Shown piece after piece: positions 23,253-32,100 of a stretch of 64,000 nt of DNA; the first letter of the stretch is position 1, and the number at the start of each line of letters is the position of its first letter. The stretch lies in the NCBI RefSeq assembly GCF_018829635.1, contig NZ_JAHKKG010000012.1, positions 302,891 to 366,890 of the forward strand, written 5' to 3'. The notes beneath the pieces are model-generated. The model did no database searches and was not told where the DNA came from. It saw nothing but the letters and a program-made list of their open reading frames with translations. The position numbers were made by a program, and so were the translations under genes. This DNA comes from Paractinoplanes bogorensis (GTDB lineage: Bacteria; Actinomycetota; Actinomycetes; Mycobacteriales; Micromonosporaceae).

Positions 23253-24725
23253 ATGAGTCTCAGCGCGGTGCAGAGCGATCGGGCGGCCGGCGTCTTGCTG
23301 ACGGCGGCCTGCGGGGATGCGCTCGGTGTCCCGTACGAGTTCGGCACGCCCCCACCGCACGGACAGGTGCCCCGGATGACCGGGGGCGGGCTCGGGGACT
23401 ACGCGCCCGGCGAGTACAGCGACGACACGCAGATGGCGGTCTGCATCGCCGAGGTCGCGGCGACCGGGGCCGACGTGCGGGAACCGGAGGCGCTGGACCG
23501 GATCGCGGCGAACTTCGTGCGGTGGCGGGCCGAAGGGGCGACCGACGTCGGCATACAGACGAGCCGGGTGCTGACCGCGGTTCGCGATCATCCGGTGGCC
23601 GGACTGGGGGCGGCGGTCGCTGATGCCGCCCGGGTGCTGCACGAGGAGACGGGCCGGAGTGCCGGGAACGGCTCGTTGATGCGTACGGGAATCGTGGCTC
23701 TGGGATTTTTGGACGACCCGGAAGCGATGGCCGAGGCGGCCCGGGTGGTCAGCGACCTGACGCACTTCGATCCGCTGGCCGGCGACGGGTGCGTGCTGTG
23801 GTGCGCGGCCGTGCGGCGGGCGGTGCTCGACGGGACGTTCGACGGGCTGCGAGAAGGGCTCGAGCTGATCCCGGCCGTGCGGCGCGACCAGTGGGCCGCC
23901 TGGATCGACGAGGCCGAGCAGCACGAGCCGTCCCACTTCCCGAACAACGGGTTCGTGGTTACCGCGCTGCAGGCGGCCTGGTCGGCGATCTCCCGTACGC
24001 CGGTGCCGGCCGACGATCCGGGCGCGTGCACCTTCGCCTGCGATCACCTGCGCGACTCGCTGTACGCGGCGGTCGGCGCGGGCAACGACACCGACACCGT
24101 GGCCGCGATCGCGGGGGCACTGCTGGGCGCGCGGTGGGGGACCTCGGGCGTCCCGTTGTCGTGGCAGCGGGCCGTGCACGGATGGGAGCACAAGCGCGCG
24201 GCCGACCTGATCGCCCTCGGCCTGCTGACCGCGGGCGGCGGAAAGTCGGACCGGGTCGGCTGGCCCGGCTGCGACCGGATGGACGCGCCGATCCCGCGGT
24301 CGCTGATGACCCCGCACCCGGACGACGACGGCGTGATCCTGGGCAACCTGGTGACCGACGCGGTCGAGGCCGGCGTGACCGCGGTGGTGTCGTTGTGCCG
24401 GGTCGGGCGGGCCCAGTTCGCCGGGATCCCGGCCGGGAACCAGGCCCAGGTGTGGCTGGTCGACCAGCCGGGTGCGAACGCGAACACGGCGTTCGCGCTC
24501 GACCAGGCCGCCCGCATGGTGGCGACCATGCGTGACGAGGGTCACCGGGTGCTCTTGCACTGCGCGGCGGGCCAGAGCCGGACACCGGCGGCTGCGGCGC
24601 GATACGCGATGATCCGTACGGGAAAAGGGGGTAAAGCCTCTCTCGAAGTGATGCGAGAGCTCCTCGACGACCACGGGTACTACGTGAACACCGAGTTGCG
24701 CCGGGTGGTCGAGGCCTTCGGGTGA
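23253..24725 (+). CDS. ADP-ribosylglycohydrolase fused to a dual-specificity phosphatase domain
   Basis: 490-aa fusion. The N-terminal part (about 10-320) is a DraG/ARH-type ADP-ribosylglycohydrolase, with GDALGVPYEF, the metal-binding YSDDTQM, GNGSLMRTG, and GAGNDTDTVAAIAGALLGARWG giving the second metal site. The C-terminal part (about 340-490) is a cysteine phosphatase, with LLHCAAGQSRTPAAAA (CX5R, Cys437 and Arg443) and an upstream WLVDQPG segment in the place of the general-acid Asp loop. It could remove ADP-ribose and phosphate from the same or linked substrates, for example in ADP-ribosyl-1''-phosphate metabolism; this is inference. It ends 12 nt before the DUF255 gene. Confidence 0.88.
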   Translation: MSLSAVQSDRAAGVLLTAACGDALGVPYEFGTPPPHGQVPRMTGGGLGDYAPGEYSDDTQMAVCIAEVAATGADVREPEALDRIAANFVRWRAEGATDVGIQTSRVLTAVRDHPVAGLGAAVADAARVLHEETGRSAGNGSLMRTGIVALGFLDDPEAMAEAARVVSDLTHFDPLAGDGCVLWCAAVRRAVLDGTFDGLREGLELIPAVRRDQWAAWIDEAEQHEPSHFPNNGFVVTALQAAWSAISRTPVPADDPGACTFACDHLRDSLYAAVGAGNDTDTVAAIAGALLGARWGTSGVPLSWQRAVHGWEHKRAADLIALGLLTAGGGKSDRVGWPGCDRMDAPIPRSLMTPHPDDDGVILGNLVTDAVEAGVTAVVSLCRVGRAQFAGIPAGNQAQVWLVDQPGANANTAFALDQAARMVATMRDEGHRVLLHCAAGQSRTPAAAARYAMIRTGKGGKASLEVMRELLDDHGYYVNTELRRVVEAFG

Positions 24726-24737
24726 GAGGCTGGGGGC

Positions 24738-26723
24738 ATGGCCAACCGTCTCGCCGGCGCGACCTCGCCCTACCTGCTTCAGCACGCTGACAACCCGGTC
24801 GACTGGTGGCAGTGGTCCGACGAGGCGTTCGCCGAGGCGAGACGCCGGGACGTGCCGGTGCTGATCTCGGTCGGCTACGCGGCCTGCCACTGGTGTCACG
24901 TGATGGCCCACGAGTCCTTCGAGGACGAGGGGATCGCGAAGCTGGTCAACGACGGTTTCGTGGCGATCAAGGTCGACCGGGAGGAGCGGCCCGACGTCGA
25001 CGCCGTCTACATGACCGCTACCCAGGCCATGACCGGGCAGGGCGGCTGGCCGATGACCGTCTTCGCCACGCCCGAGGGTGACCCGTTCTTCTGCGGCACC
25101 TACTATCCCAGGCCCAACTTCGCCAACCTGCTCTCCTCGGTGACCACCGCCTGGCGCGACCAGCGGGATCAGGTGATCGAGCAGGGCGCCAACGTGGTCA
25201 AGGCGATCGGCGGGTCGCAACTGGTCGGCGGGCCGCGAGCCCCGATCTCGGCCGAGCTGCTGGCGGCCGGTGCCGCCGGCCTGCTCAAGGAGCAGGACAC
25301 GACGAACGGCGGCTTCGGCGGCGCGCCCAAGTTCCCGCCGCACATGTCGATGCTGTTCCTGCTGCGGCACTACCAGCGCACCGGGTCCGAAGAGGCGCTC
25401 GAGGCGGTCCGGTCCGCGGCCGAGCGGATGGGCCGTGGGGGCATCTATGACCAGCTGGCCGGTGGGTTCGCTCGCTACTCGGTCGACGCCACCTGGACAG
25501 TGCCGCACTTCGAGAAGATGCTCTACGACAACGCCCTGCTCCTGCGGGTCTACACCCAGCTGTGGCGGCTGACCGGTGATCCATACGCCCGCCGCATCGC
25601 CGACGAGACGGCCGAGTTCCTCGTACGCGACCTGGGCACCCCGTCCGGCGGACTGGCCTCGGCCCTCGACGCGGACGCGGCCGGGGTCGAGGGTCTCACG
25701 TACGCGTGGACGCCCGCCCAGCTCGTCGAGGCGCTCGGCGAGGAGGACGGCGAGTGGGCGGCCGACCTGTTCCGGGTCACCGAGGCGGGCACGTTCGAGC
25801 ACGGCAGCAGCGTGCTCGTGCTGGCCCGCGACATCGACGCCGCCGATCCGTCGCTGGTCGCCCGCTGGCAGGACGTTCGCCGGCGGCTGCTCGACGCCCG
25901 CGCGTCCCGGCCCCAGCCGGCTCGCGACGACAAGGTCGTGGCCTCGTGGAACGGGCTCGCCGTCACCGCGCTGGTCGAACACAGCGTTCTGACCGGCGTT
26001 TCGAAAGATGCGGCGGTCCAGATCGCGGACGTCCTGGCGAACCGGCACGTGATCGACGGGCGACTACGCCGCGTGTCGCGCGACGGCGTCGTGGGCGAAC
26101 CGGTCGGGGTGCTCGAAGACTACGGCTGCGTGGCCGAGGCGTTCCTGGCCGTGCACCAGCTCACCGCCGACGCGGTCTGGCTCGACCGGGCGCGGGAACT
26201 GCTGGACGCGGCGCTGGCCCACTTCGGGACCGGTGACGGCGGGTTCTACGACACCGCCGACGACACCGAACGCCTGGTCACCCGGCCCGCCGACCCGACC
26301 GACAACGCCACGCCGTCGGGGCTGTCGGCGATCTGTGCGGCTCTGGTGGCGTACGCCGCCCTCAGCGGCGAGCCCAGCTATCGCGAGGCGGCCGACGCGG
26401 CCCTGGCCACGGGTGGCCCGGTGATCGGCACGCATCCCCGCTACGCCGGCTATGCGGCGGCCGTGGCCGAGGCGGCGCTGACCGGGCCGTACGAGATCGC
26501 CATCGTGGCCCCGCCCGGTGCCGGGGAACCGCTGCTGGCCGCGGCGTACCGGCACGCTCCGCCCGGAACCGTGATCGTCGCGGGGGAGCCGGATCGGGCC
26601 GGGGTGCCGCTGCTCGCCGACCGGCCGCTGCAGGGTGGGCTGCCCACGGCGTACGTGTGCCGCGGTTTTGTCTGCGACCGGCCGGTGACCTCGCCCGACG
26701 ACCTGACCTCCCGCCTGGCCTGA
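24738..26723 (+). CDS. DUF255 thioredoxin-like protein (YyaL/SPATA20 family)
   Basis: 661-aa protein. The N-terminal thioredoxin-fold domain (about 1-165) has the family signature NPVDWWQW and a CHWC active site (Cys50, Cys53; GYAACHWCHVM), with KVDREERPDVD following. The remainder (about 180-650) is an (alpha/alpha)6 barrel like N-acylglucosamine epimerases or glycosidases (GGIYDQLAGGFARYSVDATW, FEKMLYDNALLL). The biological role is unresolved in all organisms. It is probably co-transcribed with the upstream ADP-ribosylglycohydrolase fusion (12 nt gap). Confidence 0.9.
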   Translation: MANRLAGATSPYLLQHADNPVDWWQWSDEAFAEARRRDVPVLISVGYAACHWCHVMAHESFEDEGIAKLVNDGFVAIKVDREERPDVDAVYMTATQAMTGQGGWPMTVFATPEGDPFFCGTYYPRPNFANLLSSVTTAWRDQRDQVIEQGANVVKAIGGSQLVGGPRAPISAELLAAGAAGLLKEQDTTNGGFGGAPKFPPHMSMLFLLRHYQRTGSEEALEAVRSAAERMGRGGIYDQLAGGFARYSVDATWTVPHFEKMLYDNALLLRVYTQLWRLTGDPYARRIADETAEFLVRDLGTPSGGLASALDADAAGVEGLTYAWTPAQLVEALGEEDGEWAADLFRVTEAGTFEHGSSVLVLARDIDAADPSLVARWQDVRRRLLDARASRPQPARDDKVVASWNGLAVTALVEHSVLTGVSKDAAVQIADVLANRHVIDGRLRRVSRDGVVGEPVGVLEDYGCVAEAFLAVHQLTADAVWLDRARELLDAALAHFGTGDGGFYDTADDTERLVTRPADPTDNATPSGLSAICAALVAYAALSGEPSYREAADAALATGGPVIGTHPRYAGYAAAVAEAALTGPYEIAIVAPPGAGEPLLAAAYRHAPPGTVIVAGEPDRAGVPLLADRPLQGGLPTAYVCRGFVCDRPVTSPDDLTSRLA

Positions 26724-26751
26724 GCTGGGGCTTGGCTAGGCTGGGCGGGTC

Positions 26752-27894
26752 ATGGATACCCGAACCGGTCTGCCCGTAGTCGGCATGGTGGGCGGTGGCC
26801 AGCTGGCCCGGATGACCCACCAGGCCGCCATTGCCCTCGGCCAGTCGCTGCGCGTGCTCAGCGTCTCGCCCGACGACAGCGCCGCCCTGGTCGCGGCCGA
26901 CGTGCGTCTCGGCTCGCACACCGATCTGGCTGCTCTGCGCGAGTTCGCCAAGGGGTGCGAGGCGGTCACCTTCGACCACGAGCATGTGCCGACCGCGCAC
27001 ATCGCCGCTCTCGAGGCCGAGGGCGTGAAGATCTTCCCCGGTTCCGCGGCGTTGCTTTACGCGCAGGACAAGGGCTCGATGCGCTCGCGGCTCGCTGAGT
27101 TGGGGGCGCCGGTTCCGCGCTGGGCCCACGTTTCCACCGCTTCGGACATTTCCGATTTCTCCGGCGGCGAGTGGCCGGTCGTGGCCAAAGCGACTCGTGG
27201 CGGCTATGACGGTCGCGGTGTTTGGATGCTGTCCTCTCCCGCGGCCGCTGAGGATCTGGTCGCCACCGGGACCTCGCTGATCGTCGAAGAGAAGGTGCCG
27301 CTGCGCCGCGAGCTGGCCGCGTTGGTCGCCCGCTCGCCGTTCGGGCAGGTGGCGGCCTATCCGGTGGTCGAGACCGTGCAGAAGGACGGCATTTGCGTCG
27401 AGGTGCTGGCCCCCGCGCCCGGCCTGTCCGAGTCACTCGCCCTCGAGGCCCAGCAGCTGGCGATCGACCTGGCCAACTCGCTCGGCGTGGTCGGCCTGCT
27501 CGCCGTCGAACTGTTCGAGACCGACGACGGCATCGTGGTCAACGAGCTCGCGATGCGCCCCCACAACTCCGGCCACTGGACGATCGAGGGCGCCCGCACG
27601 TCGCAGTTCGAGCAGCACCTGCGGGCGGTGCTCGACTATCCGATGGGCGAGACCTCGCTCACCGCGCCCGCGGTCGTGATGGCCAATGTGCTCGGCGGCG
27701 AACCGGGCGGCATGTCGATCGACGAGCGCCTGCACCACCTCTTCGCCCAAGACCCGGGCGCTCGCGTGCACCTCTACGGCAAACTGGTCCGCCCGGGCCG
27801 CAAGATCGGGCACGTCACCGTGCTCGGCGACGACATGACCTCGGTGCGGGCCCGCGCGGTCCGTGCCGCCCAGTGGCTTCAGGAGGGCCGATAA
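26752..27894 (+). CDS. purK: 5-(carboxyamino)imidazole ribonucleotide synthase
   Basis: 380-aa ATP-grasp enzyme that carboxylates AIR to N5-CAIR in de novo purine synthesis. The N-terminal nucleotide-binding start VGMVGGGQLARM, the DHEHVP block, KATRGGYDGRGVW (ATP-grasp loop) and VNELAMRPHNSGHWTIEGARTS (metal-binding end) are all present. The length is normal. TAGGCT ends 9 nt upstream of the ATG. purE follows with no gap. Confidence 0.95.
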   Translation: MDTRTGLPVVGMVGGGQLARMTHQAAIALGQSLRVLSVSPDDSAALVAADVRLGSHTDLAALREFAKGCEAVTFDHEHVPTAHIAALEAEGVKIFPGSAALLYAQDKGSMRSRLAELGAPVPRWAHVSTASDISDFSGGEWPVVAKATRGGYDGRGVWMLSSPAAAEDLVATGTSLIVEEKVPLRRELAALVARSPFGQVAAYPVVETVQKDGICVEVLAPAPGLSESLALEAQQLAIDLANSLGVVGLLAVELFETDDGIVVNELAMRPHNSGHWTIEGARTSQFEQHLRAVLDYPMGETSLTAPAVVMANVLGGEPGGMSIDERLHHLFAQDPGARVHLYGKLVRPGRKIGHVTVLGDDMTSVRARAVRAAQWLQEGR

Positions 27895-28392
27895 GTGGCG
27901 CCGCGCGTCGGGATCATCATGGGCAGCGACTCGGACTGGCCCACGATGGAGGCGGCGGCGGTCGCACTGGCCGAGTTCGAGGTGCCGTTCGAGGTCGGGG
28001 TGGTGTCCGCCCACCGTACGGTCGGAAAAATGGTCTCCTACGCCCAGTCGGCGGCCGACCGTGGCCTGCAGGTGATCATCGCCGGCGCCGGGGGAGCGGC
28101 CCACCTGCCCGGCATGGTGGCCGCGCTGACCCCGCTGCCGGTGATCGGGGTGCCGGTGCCGCTCAAGCACCTCGACGGCATGGACTCGCTGCTGTCGATC
28201 GTCCAGATGCCGGCCGGCGTGCCGGTGGCGACGGTGTCGATCGGCGGGGCGCGCAATGCCGGGCTTTTGGCCGTACGCGTCCTCGGGGCGTCCGACCCCG
28301 CACTGCGGACGAAGATGGCGAACTTCCAGGCCTCGCTCGAGAAGCTGGTCGAGGAGAAGGACGCCGCTCTCCGCGAGCGCCTGCTCGGGTAG
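27895..28392 (+). CDS. purE: 5-(carboxyamino)imidazole ribonucleotide mutase
   Basis: 165-aa class I PurE that converts N5-CAIR to CAIR. The active-site signature MGSDSDWPTMEAA lies at residues 9-21; VSAHRT (catalytic His), AGAGGAAHLPGM and GVPVPLKHLDGMDSLLSIVQMPAGVPVATV follow. The GTG start directly abuts the purK TAA, so translation is coupled. Its TAG stop is part of the -10 hexamer of the next gene. Confidence 0.95.
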   Translation: MAPRVGIIMGSDSDWPTMEAAAVALAEFEVPFEVGVVSAHRTVGKMVSYAQSAADRGLQVIIAGAGGAAHLPGMVAALTPLPVIGVPVPLKHLDGMDSLLSIVQMPAGVPVATVSIGGARNAGLLAVRVLGASDPALRTKMANFQASLEKLVEEKDAALRERLLG

Positions 28393-28395
28393 CCT
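28390..28395 (+). promoter_or_regulatory. -10 box built on the purE stop codon
   Basis: TAGCCT (its TAG is the purE stop) ends 6 nt before the ATG at 28402. This predicts a separate leaderless transcript for the glutaredoxin-like gene. Confidence 0.45.
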
Positions 28396-28401
28396 CGGCC
28401 C

Positions 28402-28824
28402 ATGCGACGTTGGCTTCCGTCGATCGTTCTGCTCGCGGCCGGCCTGATCGCGGGCGTGCCCCTGATCGGTGACGGCGCGGTGCTCGCCGGCGTCGTGTTC
28501 CTGGCTGTCTTCGTCGTCCTCGGTGTGCTGGTCTCGCCGCCGGCGTTTCCCCGCTCGGTCACCGACGCCACGGCTCGGGCCGCACAGGCCGCCGACGGCC
28601 GCCCGATCATCTATTGGCGCCCCGGGTGTCCCTACTGTCTACGGATGCGTACGGTGCTGGCGCGCGAGGCGGGCCGCTACCACTGGGTCGACATCTGGAC
28701 CGATCCCGAAGCCGCCGCCTCGGTGCGAGCCGTGGCCGACGGCAACGAGACGGTGCCGACGGTCGTCACGCCCGGCGAGTCCTATGTGAACCCTTCACCT
28801 CAGCTGGTCCGTAACCTTCACTAG
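28402..28824 (+). CDS. membrane-anchored glutaredoxin/mycoredoxin-like protein
   Basis: 140-aa protein. The N-terminal 45 residues form one or two transmembrane helices (WLPSIVLLAAGLIAGVPLIG, VLAGVVFLAVFVVLGVLV). The rest is a glutaredoxin-fold domain with the CPYC active site (Cys76, Cys79; YWRPGCPYCLRM) and NETVPTVV with the cis-Pro. In mycothiol-producing bacteria such proteins are mycoredoxin-like and reduce mixed disulfides. The domain's side of the membrane is uncertain; two helices would place it in the cytoplasm. It fits the mca-containing thiol context of the window. Confidence 0.8.
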   Translation: MRRWLPSIVLLAAGLIAGVPLIGDGAVLAGVVFLAVFVVLGVLVSPPAFPRSVTDATARAAQAADGRPIIYWRPGCPYCLRMRTVLAREAGRYHWVDIWTDPEAAASVRAVADGNETVPTVVTPGESYVNPSPQLVRNLH

Positions 28825-28899
28825 CCGTTCAAGCGCGGCCCCTAATCTCGAGGCATCGACTTCTGGTGGAGTGTTGCGCTCGCGTCACTCGGCATCGTC

Positions 28900-30372
28900 G
28901 TGCCGGGCATCGCGGCGATCTACGAGTTCCTGGTCAAGGGCCGTAAGCGTCTGGGCTACCGCGTCCAGATGGACACCACGGCCAACGACGTGGGCGAGAC
29001 GGCCGCGCCCGGGGCACTGGGCGAGCTGAGCAAAGAGGGCGTGCCGCTCGTCGACCCGAGCATCGTCCTGCTCCGCATCGAGAACACCGGACGCACCAAC
29101 ATCGACGAGCACGATTACGCCGTACGGGATGACGACCGCGCCGGAATCAGGGTCAGCTTCCCCGGCCGTCGTGTCGTGGGTGTGGTGGTGACCGAGTTGA
29201 GTGACGAGAACCTGCGGTCGAGTCTGAGCGGATTGACCGTACGGGAAGATCTCGTCGAACTGCCCAAAGTGCCGATGAACCGGCACGACCACTACAAGGT
29301 GCTGGCCGCCCTGGACAGCACCGACGGCCGGAAGAAGACCGACGGCGCCTATCCCGACCCGATCGTCGTCGGCACGATCAAGGGCGGCGTCGGCGACGGG
29401 CGCATCATCGAGACGCGCAGCCGCATCGGAACGTCGAGGCGGGCCATGATGCTGATCGCCTTCCTGGTCGTGCTGGTCGTGGCGCAGTCCCTGGTGTTCC
29501 TGCGCAGCGACACCCGGACGCCGCTGGACTGCGCCGAGGGCCGCCTGGCGATCAGCGGGTCGACGGCGTTCGAACCGGTGATTCGCGAGGCGGCCCGGTC
29601 CTATCAGGACGTCTGCCCGGCGGCCGAGTTCGCCTTCGAGATGCGCGGCAGCGGCGAGGGTTTGCTGGCCCTGGACCAGTCCGGCGAGCTGGCCTTCTCG
29701 GACGGCGAGAAACCCGACGGCATGCCCGGCCTGGTCGCCCGGCCGATCGCGTTCGTGCTGTTCACGCTGGTCGTGAACGCGGACACGGGCGTAAAAGACC
29801 TGACGACGGCCCAGATCCGGCGGCTCTATCGCGGCGAGATCGGCAACTGGAAGGAGATCGGCGGCGCGGACGAGGCGGTGCGGTTGATCAGCCGCAATCC
29901 CGGCTCGGGGACGCGGGCCGCCTTCCAGCGGCGGGTGCTGGGCGGGGTGCGCGAGCCCGGATCGAACTCCGACAATTGCCGTGATCGCGACCCGGGCACG
30001 CCGGCCGGGGTGGTGCGCTGCGCCCGGAACTCCACCGAGGACGTGCTGCGGGCCGTGGCGGATACACCGGGTGCCCTCGGCTACAGCGAACTGGGTGCCG
30101 CCACCGGCCGGTCCGGCTCGGCCCTGGTCCGGATCGACGGCCACCCGGCAACGGTCGACGACGCTGATCACGGCACGTACCCGTTCTGGGAGACCGAACT
30201 GGGCTACACGTTCGGCGACCCGGACGCACATTCACTGGCGGCCAGTTTCCTGCGCTACCTGACCAACCAGGTCGGCGCCGACATCATCCGAGCCCACGGC
30301 GACCGCCCCTGCGCCGAGCTGGCCAATCCCCAGCTGTGCCACCCGAATCCGGCCGCCGTCCCCGCCGACTGA
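28900..30372 (+). CDS. membrane-anchored PstS-like substrate-binding protein
   Basis: 490 aa from the GTG at 28900. Residues about 20-175 form a beta-rich domain of unknown family, followed by a transmembrane helix (MMLIAFLVVLVVAQSLVFL, about 183-202). The C-terminal extracytoplasmic domain (about 210-480) is a type 2 periplasmic-binding fold like PstS (LAISGSTAFEPVI, LYRGEIGNWKEIGG, ISRNPGSGTRAAFQRR). The frame stays open upstream to 28846 and encodes IDFWWSVALASLGIVV, which would complete an N-terminal helix, but it has no ATG, GTG or TTG. The true start may be the ATC at 28855 (see findings). The ligand is unknown; phosphate or another oxyanion is possible. No permease genes are near. Confidence 0.78.
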   Translation: MPGIAAIYEFLVKGRKRLGYRVQMDTTANDVGETAAPGALGELSKEGVPLVDPSIVLLRIENTGRTNIDEHDYAVRDDDRAGIRVSFPGRRVVGVVVTELSDENLRSSLSGLTVREDLVELPKVPMNRHDHYKVLAALDSTDGRKKTDGAYPDPIVVGTIKGGVGDGRIIETRSRIGTSRRAMMLIAFLVVLVVAQSLVFLRSDTRTPLDCAEGRLAISGSTAFEPVIREAARSYQDVCPAAEFAFEMRGSGEGLLALDQSGELAFSDGEKPDGMPGLVARPIAFVLFTLVVNADTGVKDLTTAQIRRLYRGEIGNWKEIGGADEAVRLISRNPGSGTRAAFQRRVLGGVREPGSNSDNCRDRDPGTPAGVVRCARNSTEDVLRAVADTPGALGYSELGAATGRSGSALVRIDGHPATVDDADHGTYPFWETELGYTFGDPDAHSLAASFLRYLTNQVGADIIRAHGDRPCAELANPQLCHPNPAAVPAD

Positions 30373-30480
30373 GCCCGCATTTGCCGCCGTCGATTTCAAT
30401 GGGCTGGTGGCGAAGCGCCCGCACGGCGGAGGAGACGAGCCACCGGAGGGACCGGTGGCGGTCGACCTCGTTCTCACGGC

Positions 30481-30963
30481 GGCGACGAACCGGGATCCAT
30501 CCGAGAGGCCGAGATCCGGACCGCCGGCAAGGCGCAGGTCGGCCGGCTCGGTGAATCGGTCACTCGGAGCACCGGCAGCCCGGGCGGATCCCCGAGCGGA
30601 CATCCAACACGCACTCCACGAAAGACCGACGCGTCCGGCCAACGGGTCGCGGCATCCCGGCATCAGTCCGGAGACACTGGCCGACCGGAGACGCGGCCCG
30701 ACTACCTGATCGAGGGCCGTGTCTTCGACTGCTACTCGCCCGACGACGGCAAGCCCGTCCGCGGCATCTGGTGGGAGGCGGAGGACAAGGTGAAAGAAGG
30801 ACAGACGCAGCGGGTCGTCGTGAATCTGGAGGACTGGTCCGGAGATCTCACCGCGCTTCGGCGACAATTTCTGGACTGGCCGATCGAGGGGCTGAAGGAA
30901 GTGAAGGCCATCACGCGGGACGGTGAGGTCGTTCAGATCGAGCTGCCGCTGATGGATGAGTGA
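30481..30963 (+). pseudogene. orphan CdiA-type tRNase toxin domain (5' end missing)
   Basis: In this frame the last 90 codons (from 30694) read RPDYLIEGRVFDCYSP, then a GIWWEAEDKVKEGQTQRVVVN stretch with LPLMDE at the end. This pattern resembles the CdiA C-terminal tRNA nuclease toxin (CdiA_C). Upstream residues (SIREAEIRTAGKAQVGRLG, then Gly/Ser/Thr-rich) look like a linker. There is no ATG, GTG or TTG in frame between the previous gene's stop (30372) and the domain. The N-terminal helix usually preceding the RPDY motif is absent. A GTG frame at 30407 would join only through a frameshift near 30490. I read it as a decayed toxin or a displaced C-terminal cassette, adjacent to a SitI3-type gene. 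Confidence 0.55.
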
Positions 30964-30974
30964 GGGTGGACGGG

Positions 30975-31418
30975 ATGGCTATCGAGTACGTGCTGATCCT
31001 CGCCGGCCGGTCGTCGGTCGATCAGGTCGCTGAACGTGCCTCAGCGGAACCGGACGACCGCCCGACGGGAAACGCACCGCTGCTCTCGGTCGACCTCACC
31101 GACCGGCGCGGGTTCACCTTGACCGTGCGAAGCGGGCCAGATCGCTATGTCAGCGCACAGGGCGACGCGGGCTGGTGGGAGTGGGAACCGGCGCCCTTCG
31201 TGTCGCTGACCTTCCGCTTGGACAAGGCGGCCGACCTCCAGCGGTCGGTGCTCAACATGTTGCCGTTCGTCCGTCGCGTGCTCGACAGCGGTGGGGAAGA
31301 TGCCGCCTTCGTGCAGAACGGCGACAACCTGCTCTTCACCCGTCTGAACGGCACCCTCGTCAAGCATCACCGCGACGACTGGTGGGCCTACTACGACGGG
31401 GCTGACCAGGTGGTGTGA
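30975..31418 (+). CDS. SitI3-type immunity protein (candidate)
   Basis: 147-aa small soluble protein. The pattern MAIEYVLILAG, then APLLSVDLTDRRGFTLTV, WWEWEPAPFVSLTFRLDK, SVLNMLPFVRRVLDSGGEDAAFVQNGDNLLFTRLNG and a terminal WWAYY resembles the SitI3 family, whose namesake protects Myxococcus against a delivered SitA3 toxin. The ATG at 30975 lies 12 nt after the toxin-domain stop; an in-frame GTG at 30960 overlaps it. It directly follows an orphan CdiA_C-like nuclease domain, the usual order of toxin and immunity. It may have been kept as an orphan immunity gene. Confidence 0.65.
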   Translation: MAIEYVLILAGRSSVDQVAERASAEPDDRPTGNAPLLSVDLTDRRGFTLTVRSGPDRYVSAQGDAGWWEWEPAPFVSLTFRLDKAADLQRSVLNMLPFVRRVLDSGGEDAAFVQNGDNLLFTRLNGTLVKHHRDDWWAYYDGADQVV

Positions 31419-31486
31419 GCCCGGAAACTCGGTGGCCGGTCGCTCGGCCGCGGCTTAGGCACGACCATGCCTGCGGCACTTCGCTC

Positions 31487-32098
31487 TCAGGAAACGTCCT
31501 CGTTGAGCCTGACCACGGCATGATTGTGGAAACGGTCGTCCTCGTGGAGCGTCGTGATGCCGCCCGGTGAGAACCGGAAGGCGACCCGCCCGGCCGCCTC
31601 GAGCGGCATCTCGATCCACGCGGCCACGACGAACGTCGCGGCCATGCCGTGCGTGACCACCACCTGATGGGCCGCGTCCGAACGGAGGATGCGGTCCATC
31701 GCGGCGTACACGCGTGCGGCCAGGTCGTATTTGGTTTCGGCCTCGGGGATACCTTCGTCGTGCCGCATCCGCTCGCCGGTGCGGGGCGGCGGCACGAAAC
31801 GCGCGTCCAACCAGGACTGAGGGCAACCACCGGCTTTCCCGTACGACTTCTCGCGCAGCCCGCCGTCCCAGACGACCCCGGTTCCGAGGCGGGACGCGAT
31901 CACCTCGGCCGTACGGCGGGTGCGCAGCAGATCGGACGAGTAGATCTCGGCTGCTGCCGTACGTGCGGCCAGGGCGTCGGCGATCTTCGCGGCGTGTGCG
32001 AGCCCGGCCGGCGTGAGGTCGGAGTCGAACCAGCCGCCGACCAGCCCGTCGACGTGATGGGTGGCCTCGGGGTGGGTGACGACGTAGAGCGTGCGCAT
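31487..32098 (-). CDS. histidine phosphatase family protein
   Basis: 203-aa phosphoglycerate-mutase-fold phosphatase. The N-terminal catalytic stretch is VVTHPEATHH, in which the usual RHG is replaced by THP. This may weaken the first phosphate pocket or mark a divergent subgroup. LTPAGLAHAAKIADAL and YSSDLLRTRRTAEVIASRL are normal, and the second catalytic His lies in VVVTHGMAATFVVAAWI. The start is ATG at 32098, with TACATT 6 nt upstream on the minus strand (leaderless). Substrate unknown. It is flanked on both sides by gene remnants. Confidence 0.82.
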   Translation of the reverse strand: MRTLYVVTHPEATHHVDGLVGGWFDSDLTPAGLAHAAKIADALAARTAAAEIYSSDLLRTRRTAEVIASRLGTGVVWDGGLREKSYGKAGGCPQSWLDARFVPPPRTGERMRHDEGIPEAETKYDLAARVYAAMDRILRSDAAHQVVVTHGMAATFVVAAWIEMPLEAAGRVAFRFSPGGITTLHEDDRFHNHAVVRLNEDVS

Positions 32099-32100
32099 GC

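Noticed and set aside
23070..26048. 992-codon minus-strand frame opposite the ADP-ribosylglycohydrolase and DUF255 genes
   Set aside because: No domains, with His/Gly/Arg-rich composition; the plus strand carries clear family motifs.
30399..30709. Short plus-strand ORFs between the binding-protein gene and the toxin domain
   Set aside because: Basic low-complexity products without an RBS; better explained as broken sequence upstream of the orphan cassette.
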